Origin: an uncultured Flavobacteriales bacterium
Lineage (GTDB): Bacteria > Bacteroidota > Bacteroidia > Flavobacteriales_D > Crocinitomicaceae
Assembly: GCA_937876195.1 (NCBI GenBank)
Contig: CALEIK010000028.1
Location: 123,377 to 187,376, forward strand
Length of the DNA: 64,000 nt
Direction: 5' to 3'
Numbering within the stretch: position 1 is the stretch's first letter; each line of letters begins with the position of its first letter. Shown here in pieces: positions 36,505 to 44,604 of the stretch. The notes beneath the pieces were generated by a model that saw only the letters and a program-made list of their open reading frames with translations, searched no databases and was not told where the DNA came from. A program made the translations under genes and the position numbers.

Positions 36505-36574
36505 CACAATATTTGTTTCTTGCCGTTGATCATGCTAGTTTAATATGTACATGCTAGATAAGATCTTTACAAAT

Positions 36575-36603
36575 AAAAAAGAGAGCAATGTTGCTCTCTT
36601 TTT
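36575..36603. terminator. Bidirectional terminator
   Basis: A 10-bp stem (AAGAGAGCAA / TTGCTCTCTT) with a TG loop has A-runs on one side and T-runs on the other, so it can end both the lipase gene (+) and the small lipoprotein gene (-). Confidence 0.9.
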
Positions 36604-36616
36604 CAATCCATTGAAA

Positions 36617-36838
36617 TTATTTTAAATCGCAACCACCTGGATAATAAGCGTCATACGAATCACAATCAGCCTTAGCAAGTTTTTTCGTCATGTTCGTGTA
36701 GTTTTTTGAGTCCGTGCTACCATTAGCATATGTGCATGTGCAAGTTCGATCTTTTCGACAAGAAGCAAATAACAACAGACCAATAGGTAAAATAAATACC
36801 ACTCTTTTCATAGTTTTCATAGTTTTCATAGTTTTCAT
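36617..36838 (-). CDS. Small cysteine-rich lipoprotein with repeated start codons
   Basis: 63 to 73 residues, depending on which of four in-frame ATGs (36838, 36829, 36820, 36811) is used: the 9-bp unit CATAGTTTT is repeated four times and encodes MKT each time. The lipobox is LLFASC; the mature part is RKDRTCTCTY... with a later Cys pair. It is a paralogue of 40607-40843 (SC-K/R-K-x-C-x-C pattern). The protein is probably an outer- or inner-membrane lipoprotein of unknown function. A promoter lies upstream. Confidence 0.75.
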   Translation of the reverse strand: MKTMKTMKTMKRVVFILPIGLLLFASCRKDRTCTCTYANGSTDSKNYTNMTKKLAKADCDSYDAYYPGGCDLK

Positions 36839-36844
36839 AGTTTT
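36809..36844 (-). repeat. 9-bp tandem repeat, four copies
   Basis: CATAGTTTT repeated at 36809, 36818, 36827 and 36836. In the minus-strand gene each copy gives one MKT triplet and one start codon; the unit length is a multiple of three, so copy-number changes keep the frame. Confidence 0.9.
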
Positions 36845-36850
36845 TTTTTA

Positions 36851-36880
36851 TAAATGTAAAAAAAATTCAATAATTCCAAA
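36851..36880 (-). promoter_or_regulatory. Candidate promoter of the small lipoprotein gene
   Basis: Minus strand: TTTG (36877-36880), 18-nt spacer, then TACATTTA (36851-36858, one base from TAnnTTTG). It lies 12 bp upstream of the outermost start codon. Confidence 0.4.
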
Positions 36881-36978
36881 ACCCTACTATGTTTAAATCC
36901 AATCTACCAACATTTCCGGTTGAAATTTCCCTAATTAAACCAACATCTATCTAAAGTAAATCATGGGCAGTCGCCGCT

Positions 36979-37428
36979 CTAACGATTGACGCAACTACAA
37001 ATCAGTTTTGCGACCACAACTTTATCAATTGGGAAGGTTACGCTTTCTTCAGTAAGGTCTTTGATTGCTACCCATCGGAACTGCTCACAGTCTTCGGTCA
37101 ACGAAACAGTGCAGGCGTTCACTTTTATCTTCTCCACATTGATTGAATGCACTATGAAATAAAAACTGAACAGCTGATCATTTTCTCGAAATGCTGAAAT
37201 CTGTGGAAAATCGTTCACGTAAAAAAGATCCCCAATTTCAGCTTCCAAGTTCATTTCCTCTTGGAGTTCTCTTTTCAAGCAGTCTTTGGTTCCTTCTCCC
37301 CACTTTAATCCACCACCTGGAAACTTAGTGAACTGCCTCCCAAAGCGAAACTCATCGGACAGCAACACTTGGTTTTTATCGTTGAGAATAATTCCGTAGA
37401 CACGAATATTAGTGGTTTTAGACGTCAT
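36979..37428 (-). CDS. NUDIX hydrolase
   Basis: 149 residues. The Nudix box is at residues ~39-61: G-GLKWG-E-GTKDCLK-RELQEE-MNL; the consensus REUXEEXGU has asparagine in place of the last glycine. The NUDIX fold hydrolyses nucleoside diphosphate derivatives. Its ATG overlaps the stop of the preceding NTP-pyrophosphatase gene by one base (TAATG), so both are translated together and probably clean the nucleotide pool. Confidence 0.88.
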   Translation of the reverse strand: MTSKTTNIRVYGIILNDKNQVLLSDEFRFGRQFTKFPGGGLKWGEGTKDCLKRELQEEMNLEAEIGDLFYVNDFPQISAFRENDQLFSFYFIVHSINVEKIKVNACTVSLTEDCEQFRWVAIKDLTEESVTFPIDKVVVAKLICSCVNR

Positions 37429-37832
37429 TACCCTTTCTCCAAAATCCGTTGAATGTTTGGCTTAAAGTACAAATCAGATTTCAAGACTTTTCCATCTTCA
37501 CGGTAGATTGGTTTTCCGTCTTTATCGAGCTTACTCATGTTCGATCGCTGAATTTCTTGAAACACCTCAGCAATTTTATCCTGAAGTCCGTGTTTGAGAA
37601 TTGTACCACATAAAATGTACAGCATATCTCCGAGTGCATCCGCAACTTCTACCAAATCCCCCTCTTTTGCCGCTTCAAGGTACTCTTCATTCTCTTCGTG
37701 CATTAAACGGTGACGTAATTCTATATCACTTTCCGATAATTCAACGGTTGGTTGGTGGTTGTTGGCAATTCCAAATGCATCGTGAAAAGTAGCGACTGCT
37801 TCTATTGTTTCTTTTAAGGTCATTTCTTCCAT
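37428..37832 (-). CDS. MazG-like NTP pyrophosphohydrolase (PRA-PH superfamily)
   Basis: 134 residues from ATG 37832 (a frame to 37862 begins at a non-ATG codon; ATG 37823 is also possible). The all-alpha NTP-PPase motifs are HEENEEYLEA and ADALGDMLYILCGT; the tail RSNMSKLDKDGKPIYREDGK is typical of the Af0060-like subgroup. It is upstream of and coupled to the NUDIX gene by TAATG. Confidence 0.85.
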   Translation of the reverse strand: MEEMTLKETIEAVATFHDAFGIANNHQPTVELSESDIELRHRLMHEENEEYLEAAKEGDLVEVADALGDMLYILCGTILKHGLQDKIAEVFQEIQRSNMSKLDKDGKPIYREDGKVLKSDLYFKPNIQRILEKG

Positions 37833-37896
37833 TTTAGTCCTACAAATGTGGAGAAGAAACAAGAAAAAGTCAATTTAAGTTATCAAAGGTTATCCA

Positions 37897-38790
37897 CTAT
37901 TTTGTGGGTTCAACGTAGGTTGCCACGACTCTAAATCCTACGGAGACACTAGCCCCTTTGTATGTACGGGTACTTTCATTCCTGATATCGTATCCTGGAG
38001 AGCGCCAGTCGCCACCAACAACTATTTTCTTGTCCGACACGAGCTCAGCAACGTTTCCATTCATGTTGTAAATTTTGAATTCGTTTGGCCAGTAAGAAAT
38101 TGAAGGTGCAATAACATCTGACTGACCGTTAAATGAATACCCGACTTCCTTGGTAGTGATTTCAAATTGTCCTGTTTCCTCGTTACGTGTTATATTCTCC
38201 GAACCAAAATTTAAAAAATTCGCTAAAACTTGCCCTTTCGTATTTCTTAAATATGGACCGCCCCAAGTATAAGAACTTCTCATTTGACTTCCCTTTACAG
38301 CCCGAATCCATTCAGCATAGAGTGGAAGTCTGAAAGTCAATTTCAGTTCACCGTTGGAAAGACTATCGTATTTTTCTGTAAGCCATTCGCAATACAATTC
38401 AGCTCCCTCCTTAGAAATATTCACCACTGGATAATTGTCATACGCTGGATGGCTGTGATAGTAATCTACATATTTTTGATTGCCCCATTTCAATTCTGTC
38501 GTCCAATTGTTGCTGTCAACTTCTGCCAACTTCAACTTATCCAATTGTCCTTTTCGCTTTAAATCAGCTATAAATTCTCGGTACTGAAGATTGGTGACTT
38601 CTCCCTGAGAAATGTAAAATCCTTGGATTGCCACCGTATCTTTTTCAATCAATGTGATTCCGCTGGGGACATACACGCAAATATCCTTCAAGTTTTTCAT
38701 TGCTAATTTTAGTGAAGGTTTTTTGCCTGAGATAAAGCTCATTGCAATTGTTGCTGAAAGCGCAAGAATGGTCCATTGAAGAATTTTCAT
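37897..38790 (-). CDS. SUMF1/FGE-fold protein, GldK-like, without catalytic cysteines
   Basis: 297 residues with a signal peptide (1-20). The SUMF1/FGE fold is visible: FYISQGEVTNLQYREFI (~58-74), YPVVNISKEGAELYCEWLTEKY, FRLPLYAEWIRAVKG and the end VGGDWRSPGYDIRNESTR plus VGFRVV. The paired cysteines used by formylglycine-generating enzyme are missing near the C-terminus, so it is not an active FGE; this matches structural relatives such as GldK/PorK of T9SS. It may be a T9SS or envelope scaffold (inference). It stands alone, diverging from the methyltransferase gene. Confidence 0.8.
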   Translation of the reverse strand: MKILQWTILALSATIAMSFISGKKPSLKLAMKNLKDICVYVPSGITLIEKDTVAIQGFYISQGEVTNLQYREFIADLKRKGQLDKLKLAEVDSNNWTTELKWGNQKYVDYYHSHPAYDNYPVVNISKEGAELYCEWLTEKYDSLSNGELKLTFRLPLYAEWIRAVKGSQMRSSYTWGGPYLRNTKGQVLANFLNFGSENITRNEETGQFEITTKEVGYSFNGQSDVIAPSISYWPNEFKIYNMNGNVAELVSDKKIVVGGDWRSPGYDIRNESTRTYKGASVSVGFRVVATYVEPTK

Positions 38791-38882
38791 AAAGTTTAAA
38801 TTTGTAGTTTAATTTAGAAAACGGAATCCTATCTATTGGTTACAAATCCCATCGAAACATCTTGTTTTGCCAATTAATTCTC

Positions 38883-38890
38883 TACTTTTG
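38883..38890 (+). promoter_or_regulatory. Candidate -7 promoter element (TACTTTTG)
   Basis: It matches TAnnTTTG and ends 7 bp before the ATG at 38898 of the methyltransferase gene. Confidence 0.45.
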
Positions 38891-38897
38891 GAAACCG

Positions 38898-39770
38898 ATG
38901 AAAGGAAGCCTGAAACATATTCTCAAAAAATACTTAAAGTACTACAAAGTACGCAAGCGTTTTGCTCCTGAAGTCAAAGCGGAGCAATTGGAGTTGGTAG
39001 ATTACTACTTGGAACAAAAAGCAAAAGGAAGCCTCCCTAAATTTGAAGAAACGGGGTTTAAATTGTTCTCTCAATTCGAAGAAGATGGATTGTTACTGTA
39101 CATTCTTTCGTTGATTGGAATGACGCACAAAACATTTGTCGAATTTGGTTCTGACGATGGCATCAACAGCAATACAGCGAATTTATACTACAACCACGAT
39201 TTTACAGGATTGTACATCGATGGCAACGAAAAAGCGTTGGACAGAGGTCGTTATTTTTTCAAACACCATTCAAATCAAAAAGTGGCTCAACCCATTTTTA
39301 AACACGCAATGATTACCGCCGAAAATATCAATGAATTGATTTCCTCCGCTGGGTTTTCAGGTGAAATTGGTGTCCTCTCAATTGATATTGATGGAAACGA
39401 TTACTGGGTTTGGAAGGCAATTGAGTGTGTTTCTCCCCAAGTGGTGATTATTGAAACCCACAACGAATTTGGACTAAACGACATCATCGTTCCTTACGAT
39501 CCTAATTATTTTTACCCTGGAAAACATCCAACGTACCACGGCGCGTCGCCTGTCGCGATGACAAAATTAGCGAAGAAAAAAGGTTACCGTTTGGTGGGTG
39601 CAAATGAACTAGGTTTCAATTTGATTTATGTTCGGGAAGATTTAATTCCAGAATTGTTACCCGAAGTTTCGGTTGAATCTGTTTTACAACACCCTTCGAA
39701 CAAAGAAGCGCAAGCACGTTTTGAAGAAGTGAAAGATTGGGAGTATGTGAGTGAGGAGTTTGAGGGATAA
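38898..39770 (+). CDS. FkbM-like SAM-dependent methyltransferase
   Basis: 290 residues from ATG 38898 (a frame to 38862 is open, but the ATG follows a promoter element). The class I methyltransferase motif I is TFVEFGSDDGINSNTA; the acidic IDGNEKA and SIDIDGNDYWVW strands are motifs II and IV. The family methylates sugars or other small substrates; here the substrate is unknown. Transcribed alone, diverging from the GldK-like gene. Downstream lies a REP-like inverted repeat. Confidence 0.8.
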   Translation: MKGSLKHILKKYLKYYKVRKRFAPEVKAEQLELVDYYLEQKAKGSLPKFEETGFKLFSQFEEDGLLLYILSLIGMTHKTFVEFGSDDGINSNTANLYYNHDFTGLYIDGNEKALDRGRYFFKHHSNQKVAQPIFKHAMITAENINELISSAGFSGEIGVLSIDIDGNDYWVWKAIECVSPQVVIIETHNEFGLNDIIVPYDPNYFYPGKHPTYHGASPVAMTKLAKKKGYRLVGANELGFNLIYVREDLIPELLPEVSVESVLQHPSNKEAQARFEEVKDWEYVSEEFEG

Positions 39771-39796
39771 TCTGTATTGGATTGGTTATTCAACAT

Positions 39797-39973
39797 TAGT
39801 CCTCCCCCTTAGTCCCCCTCCGAAGGGGGAATCGAGTCGAAACTACTTTTTCCTTCCTGCCTGTCGTCAGACTGGGAATTTTTCATGTATGATTATCAAA
39901 AAAACCGAATGATTACTGTAACGAAGTGGGATTACCCCCCCCCTTTTGGAGGGGACTAAGGGGGAGGACACTA
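39797..39973. repeat. REP-like inverted repeat with C/G tract
   Basis: Arm 1 (39797-39833) and arm 2 (39929-39973) are imperfect complements of a unit rich in TCCCCCTTAGTCCCC; each arm has its own internal CTCC/GGAG hairpin. A run of ten C lies at 39934-39943. Between the arms a short CCTGCCTGTCGTCAG palindrome-like segment is seen. This 230-bp gap has no gene. Confidence 0.7.
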
Positions 39974-39999
39974 GCAAAAGTAACAATGAAATACAGTAT

Positions 40000-40461
40000 T
40001 TAAGGACACGTATAGCAAATGCTTCTCTCGTATCGTACCAAAAGAATTCCAGTTTGGTCGGAATTAAATAGATCAATAGGATGATCAAAATTCGCTTTCC
40101 AATTCACGGTATGAGACTGCCACTCGCTACCATTCGATATTGGTGCAGGAAGAAATTGACCTTTCTCGGGTTTTTCATCAGTAGTAATAAATCCATACTT
40201 TCCGGGCGGTAGTTTGATAGAGAAATTTCCATCTGCATCCGTTAGTATCTTGCTAACAACTTTCGATTTTCTTGTACTATCAATGTATTGAACTACTGAT
40301 AGCTTTTGATTGGCGTATACATAGGTAGTCGTATCATAAATTTGTTCCATTCCTCCTTGGTGAAAATTGTGCCATCGCAATTGTCCACTGAGCACATACT
40401 TCTTTTGGGCATTCACATTGGATCCCAGTAAAATCAAAATCATTATTAATATTGCCTTCAT
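40000..40461 (-). CDS. Secreted protein with carboxypeptidase-regulatory-like fold
   Basis: 153 residues with a signal peptide (1-18, NVNAQ). The central ILTDADGNFSIKLPPGKYGFI matches the carboxypeptidase regulatory-like (transthyretin-fold) strand pattern DxxGxFxxxLPPGxY. The rest is beta-rich. It ends with RSICYTCP. Periplasmic or surface; function unknown. It diverges from the small lipoprotein gene at 40607. Confidence 0.72.
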   Translation of the reverse strand: MKAILIMILILLGSNVNAQKKYVLSGQLRWHNFHQGGMEQIYDTTTYVYANQKLSVVQYIDSTRKSKVVSKILTDADGNFSIKLPPGKYGFITTDEKPEKGQFLPAPISNGSEWQSHTVNWKANFDHPIDLFNSDQTGILLVRYERSICYTCP

Positions 40462-40576
40462 AACGAGAGCCCGTACAGATTACATTTTGTTTTGTTCATA
40501 ACAACGAGTAATTGAACTGACTCGAGCAAGTGGAAAATGTGATTGAGACATTTTTTTATTATTAAATCAAATACTG

Positions 40577-40584
40577 TAAATTTG
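40577..40584 (+). promoter_or_regulatory. Candidate -7 promoter element (TAAATTTG)
   Basis: It matches TAnnTTTG and lies 22 bp before the ATG of the small lipoprotein at 40607. Confidence 0.4.
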
Positions 40585-40606
40585 TTTAACATCTTAAATA
40601 CTAGGC

Positions 40607-40843
40607 ATGAAAAAAATATATTTAATTGCAGCATTTGGAATCTTTGGTTTATTGAGCACAACATCGTGCAAAAAGTTTAACTGCGTTTGCTCTGTTACAT
40701 ATTATGACAGCAATGGTTCCTACGTTTCTTCAACTACTGAATCTCATGTAGTAAAATCTAGAGGTGCGCTTAGAGCTCAATCTAAATGCAACGAATACGA
40801 CGAATACTCTACTAACGTAGAAAAATCTTGTAGTGTATACTAG
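40607..40843 (+). CDS. Small cysteine-rich lipoprotein
   Basis: 78 residues. Lipoprotein signal with lipobox STTSC; the mature part is KKFNCVCSVTYYDSNGSY with later cysteines (SKCNEY, EKSCSVY). The SC-K-K-x-x-C-x-C pattern and the C-x-x-Y motifs match the 36617-36838 lipoprotein, so the two are paralogues. Function unknown. It is too short for a known domain. It converges with aroA, 18 bp apart. Confidence 0.78.
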   Translation: MKKIYLIAAFGIFGLLSTTSCKKFNCVCSVTYYDSNGSYVSSTTESHVVKSRGALRAQSKCNEYDEYSTNVEKSCSVY

Positions 40844-40861
40844 TTGGAACTAAATGAAATT

Positions 40862-42100
40862 TTAGGTCAATTGATCTAAATCGTTCCAAAACATAGGATA
40901 ACTTTTCGATACAGCATCGGCGTTGAGTAATTTCACTTCGTCGTTGATGAACGTTGCTGTGATGCCTAAACACATAGCAATGCGGTGATCGTTGTGCGAA
41001 TTGACCGATCCACCGTGTAATTCACTTCCGCCAAAAATGATCATATCGCTTCCTTCGATTTCAATTTTCAATCCGAGCTTGGCGTATTCTTGTTGAAGCA
41101 CATTTCCTCTGTCGCTTTCTTTGTTTTTCAAACGATTCACACCTGAGATTTTAGAAACACCTTCACATCCTGCGGCCAACGCGACGAGTGCTGGGAACAA
41201 ATCTGGGCAATCTATTGCATCGAAGACAAATGCTTTTCGTGCTGTTCCGTCGATGTGAATTGAATTGCTAGAGCGATGAACATGACAATTGGCATTTTTC
41301 AACGCTTGCAACATCGCAAGATCTGCCTGTTTGCTTTCTAGGTTCAATCCAGTTAGCTCTAGTTCATGTCCCAACGCAGCGGCAACCAACCAATAACTCG
41401 CCGAGCTCCAATCGCTTTCAATGGTGTAATTTGTTGGCTGGTACGTTTGATTTCCACGAATCAAATATCGATTTCCTTCTTCTTGAATATTAACTCCGAA
41501 AGCCTTCAATGTCTCAATGGTCATATCAACATACGGCTTGCTTTTCAAATCATCAATTGTTAATTCAGTATCTCCTTCCAAAAGTGGAAATGCCATCAAC
41601 AATCCTGAAATGTATTGTGACGATTGGCTTCCATCAACAGTATACTTTCCTGATTTTAGTTGACCACGTATCTCCAACGGAAGTTTTCCTCCGTTTGAAA
41701 TGACATTCACACCCATCGTTGGAAAATGTTGCTCAAAAAAGGAATGATCTCTCGTTAAAATTGATCCTTCGCCTGAAATACGATGCGTTCCTTCATGTGC
41801 TGCACAAATAGAAGTTAACAAACGTAATCCGAGTCCACTTTCACCACAATTCAACTCCAGTTGCTTTGGAAAATGAGCAATTCCCTGAACCAAAATCTCA
41901 TCTTGATTAACTTGCACTCCTGCACCGAGCGATTGAATGCATTTCAATATATTCTGCTCGTCATCGCTTGGTCCTACATTAGAGATGATTGAAGTGCCAC
42001 TTGACAATGCAGCTGCTAACAAAGCACGTTGACTGTCGCTTTTGGAAGACGGAATATTAATTTTTCCAGAGAGTCGTGAAGCAGTCATTAACTTTTTCAT
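40862..42100 (-). CDS. aroA: 3-phosphoshikimate 1-carboxyvinyltransferase (EPSP synthase)
   Basis: 412 residues, slightly short of the usual ~427. It joins shikimate-3-phosphate and phosphoenolpyruvate. The substrate motif PSSKSDSQRALLAAALS has K20; CGESGLGLRLLTS, VDGSQSSQYISGLL and NKESDRGNVL are present. Start and stop of neighbour overlap by 4 bp (ATGA). It is last of the tsaB-aroG/CM-aroA operon. Confidence 0.95.
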   Translation of the reverse strand: MKKLMTASRLSGKINIPSSKSDSQRALLAAALSSGTSIISNVGPSDDEQNILKCIQSLGAGVQVNQDEILVQGIAHFPKQLELNCGESGLGLRLLTSICAAHEGTHRISGEGSILTRDHSFFEQHFPTMGVNVISNGGKLPLEIRGQLKSGKYTVDGSQSSQYISGLLMAFPLLEGDTELTIDDLKSKPYVDMTIETLKAFGVNIQEEGNRYLIRGNQTYQPTNYTIESDWSSASYWLVAAALGHELELTGLNLESKQADLAMLQALKNANCHVHRSSNSIHIDGTARKAFVFDAIDCPDLFPALVALAAGCEGVSKISGVNRLKNKESDRGNVLQQEYAKLGLKIEIEGSDMIIFGGSELHGGSVNSHNDHRIAMCLGITATFINDEVKLLNADAVSKSYPMFWNDLDQLT

Positions 42101-43194
42101 TCTTCCTTGCTCCCTCTCAAAGCTTCGCTTTTCTCATTCATGATATGTGTCTGGTGACGAATCGATTCTTGGTGAATGGCATCCATCAGCTGACGTACAA
42201 AGGTTTTTGTAAGACTGTAATCACCGCTTCTCTCCATTCGAGAACCAATGACTTTCTTCCAGTGGTCTTGTTGCAATATGGTGATGTTGTTTTCACGTTT
42301 CAACTTTCCGATTTGTTCACTCAAATTCATGCGCTCACCCAAAATATCAAACAAGCGATCATCGAGTGTCGCTACTTTATCTCTGATATCGTTGATTACA
42401 TCTGCAACATCCGTCGAAAACTCCTGAGAACGCAATACAAGGTTCTTTAGAAGCTGATCTAATGCTGCTGGTGTGATTTGTTGTGCAGCATCTGACCACG
42501 CACTGTCAGGTGTTGAATGCGTTTCAATCATCAAGCCGTCAAAGTTCAAATCCATTGCTTTTTGACTGATTTCTTGCAATAAATCGCGTCTACCGCCAAT
42601 GTGACTAGGGTCGCACAGAATTGGAATTTCAGGACAATTTTCCTTCAATGCAATTGGGATTTCCCAGCTCGGGACATTTCGATATTTGGAATGGTTGTAG
42701 ACAGAGAATCCGCGATGAATTGCCGTCAAATCCGTAATTCCCGCCTTTTCAAGGCGTTCAAACGCCCCCATCCATAATTGCAAATCGGGATTGACAGGGT
42801 TTTTTATCAGGACCGGGATCTTCACTCCTTTCATCGCATCGGCAATTTCTTGCACAGCAAAAGGATTTACCGTTGTTCTAGCACCAATCCACAGTGCACT
42901 GATTCCCGCTTTTAACGCCAATTCGGTATGTCTTGCATTCGCTACTTCCGTTGTTGTTGGAAGTCCCGTTTCCTTCCCTGCATTGACCAGCCATTCAAGT
43001 CCAACTTCTCCAATTCCTTCAAAGCTATCTGGTCGTGTACGCGGTTTCCAAATTCCTGCGCGTAATAGTTGAGCAGAATTATTTTTGGCGATATCCAAGC
43101 ACACCGAAAGCACTTGCTCTTCCGTTTCTGCACTGCATGGTCCTGCAATCACGAATGGACGTTGTCCTGTTATTATCGTTTCTGCTAATTTCAT
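42097..43194 (-). CDS. Bifunctional DAHP synthase / chorismate mutase
   Basis: 365 residues from ATG 43194 (a frame to 43242 lies inside tsaB). Residues ~10-255 are a type I (KDO8P-like) DAHP synthase: VIAGPCSAET (16-25), KPRTRP (50-55), ILCDPSHIGGRRDLL. Residues ~270-355 are an AroQ-class chorismate mutase helix set (VINDIRDKVATLDDRLFDIL). It makes the first aromatic intermediate and converts chorismate to prephenate; the fusion is common in Bacteroidota. It overlaps tsaB and aroA by 4 bp each (ATGA). Confidence 0.95.
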   Translation of the reverse strand: MKLAETIITGQRPFVIAGPCSAETEEQVLSVCLDIAKNNSAQLLRAGIWKPRTRPDSFEGIGEVGLEWLVNAGKETGLPTTTEVANARHTELALKAGISALWIGARTTVNPFAVQEIADAMKGVKIPVLIKNPVNPDLQLWMGAFERLEKAGITDLTAIHRGFSVYNHSKYRNVPSWEIPIALKENCPEIPILCDPSHIGGRRDLLQEISQKAMDLNFDGLMIETHSTPDSAWSDAAQQITPAALDQLLKNLVLRSQEFSTDVADVINDIRDKVATLDDRLFDILGERMNLSEQIGKLKRENNITILQQDHWKKVIGSRMERSGDYSLTKTFVRQLMDAIHQESIRHQTHIMNEKSEALRGSKEE

Positions 43195-43862
43195 ATTGCT
43201 TTCTTTCCTGCTATAAAATCCTTCAAGTAGAACGGCTCCCAATAAGCGACATCTTCAAATTGCTGCTGTTGAAATTTTTGATAGGCAATCTGGACTTGTC
43301 CAAGTGCTGAGCATTTTATCGTAGGATCGATCGTGGCATTTCTACCCTTCCAGATCTCCTGTAATTTCTCAGCACCATCACCAAAATAGACAAATGGTTC
43401 AAATTCTGAATACGAATTTTCATCAATTATATCTGCGGAAATTTTTTTGATTGGATTATCGTGTTGATCAATAAGCAAATTATAGACTTCCATTCTTCGT
43501 GCGTCAATGAGTGGACATAAAGTCTGATTAGGGTGTTTGGTTCTAGCGATTTGTGCCATACTCGTCAGTGCGTCAATCGCGATGAGTGGAATTGATAAAG
43601 CGTAACAAAGTCCTTTCGCTGTGGCCGCTCCAATTCTTAACCCAGTGTACGAACCTGGACCTGATGCGAGTGAAATGGCGTGCACATCTTTGATCGCTAT
43701 ATTTGCTTCGGCGATGACATCTTCAATGAACACCGTCAGATTTTCACCGTGTGAATATCCATCTTCCTCAATCTCCTTCACCGCTATTGCTTCTCCATTT
43801 TTGGACAATGCCACGGAGCAAACTTTCGTCGCTGTTTCAAGGTGTAAAATATATGTTTCCAA
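43191..43862 (-). CDS. tsaB: tRNA threonylcarbamoyladenosine biosynthesis protein TsaB
   Basis: 223 residues. TsaB is the scaffold partner of TsaD in t6A37 synthesis. The ASKHA motif LASGPGSYTGLRIGAATAKG (residues ~66-85) and the opening LHLETATKVCSVAL are diagnostic. The start is TTG at 43862, with no ATG near; the family alignment fixes it. It follows the response-regulator stop by 2 bp and overlaps the next gene by 4 bp. Confidence 0.95.
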   Translation of the reverse strand: METYILHLETATKVCSVALSKNGEAIAVKEIEEDGYSHGENLTVFIEDVIAEANIAIKDVHAISLASGPGSYTGLRIGAATAKGLCYALSIPLIAIDALTSMAQIARTKHPNQTLCPLIDARRMEVYNLLIDQHDNPIKKISADIIDENSYSEFEPFVYFGDGAEKLQEIWKGRNATIDPTIKCSALGQVQIAYQKFQQQQFEDVAYWEPFYLKDFIAGKKAI

Positions 43863-43864
43863 GT

Positions 43865-44551
43865 TTATTGTACTTCGAGTTTAAATCCAATTCCGTGAAC
43901 GTTTGTTATTTGAATCCGTTCATCTTCTTTTAGGTATTTTCTCAACTTCGTGATAAATACATCAAGGCTTCTTCCTATAAAATAATCGTCCTGTCCCCAA
44001 ACTCCAGTCATCACAATCTCTCTGGCCACCACTTGATTCTTAAACTTGCACAAAATTTTCAATATTTGCGCTTCTTTTTTAGTTAAGCTCTTTTCAAATT
44101 TGGAATGCTTCAATGTGAAATTAATTGTGTCAAAGGTGTAATCTCCCAATTGATAAACCGAAGCTTCAGCCTCTGGAATTTCGATATCTACACGACGAAG
44201 CATTGCTGCCACGCGGAGTTGCAATTCTTCAACGTTGAAAGGTTTTGTCAAATAGTCATCTCCCCCTGATTTAAACCCTTCAATTTTGTCTTCGTCGCTC
44301 GATTTTGCTGTAAGAAAAAGGATGGGGATTTTTGCGTTGATTTTCCTGATGTCCTTCGCGAGTGTAAATCCGTCCTTCTTAGGCATCATTACGTCAAAAA
44401 TGCACATGTGAAAAGCGTCGTTATTGAATCGTTGAAATCCTTCTGCTCCATCCGTGCAAAGCGTAACAGAATACCCATCAGATTTCAATTGATCAGAAAT
44501 GATAAACCCGAGATTAGCGTCATCTTCAACTAGTAAGATTTTAATTTTCAT
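43865..44551 (-). CDS. OmpR-type response regulator
   Basis: 228 residues. Receiver with D10, D11, phosphoacceptor D53, T81 and K103; winged-helix DNA-binding domain at ~135-228 (SLTKKEAQILKILC, VHGIGFKLEV). Similar to the RprY group of Bacteroidota, but I cannot assign the symbol. It is first of a probable operon with tsaB (2-bp gap). No histidine kinase is next to it. A promoter and a hairpin lie in its long leader (44605-44708). Confidence 0.92.
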   Translation of the reverse strand: MKIKILLVEDDANLGFIISDQLKSDGYSVTLCTDGAEGFQRFNNDAFHMCIFDVMMPKKDGFTLAKDIRKINAKIPILFLTAKSSDEDKIEGFKSGGDDYLTKPFNVEELQLRVAAMLRRVDIEIPEAEASVYQLGDYTFDTINFTLKHSKFEKSLTKKEAQILKILCKFKNQVVAREIVMTGVWGQDDYFIGRSLDVFITKLRKYLKEDERIQITNVHGIGFKLEVQ

Positions 44552-44604
44552 TTTCGAACATCGATTTGAACACTAAAGTTATTAAGAAAAGTTGAGATAG
44601 TTAC

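Noticed and set aside
37897..38790. Formylglycine-generating enzyme activity
   Set aside because: The fold is SUMF1-like, but the paired catalytic cysteines of FGE are missing.
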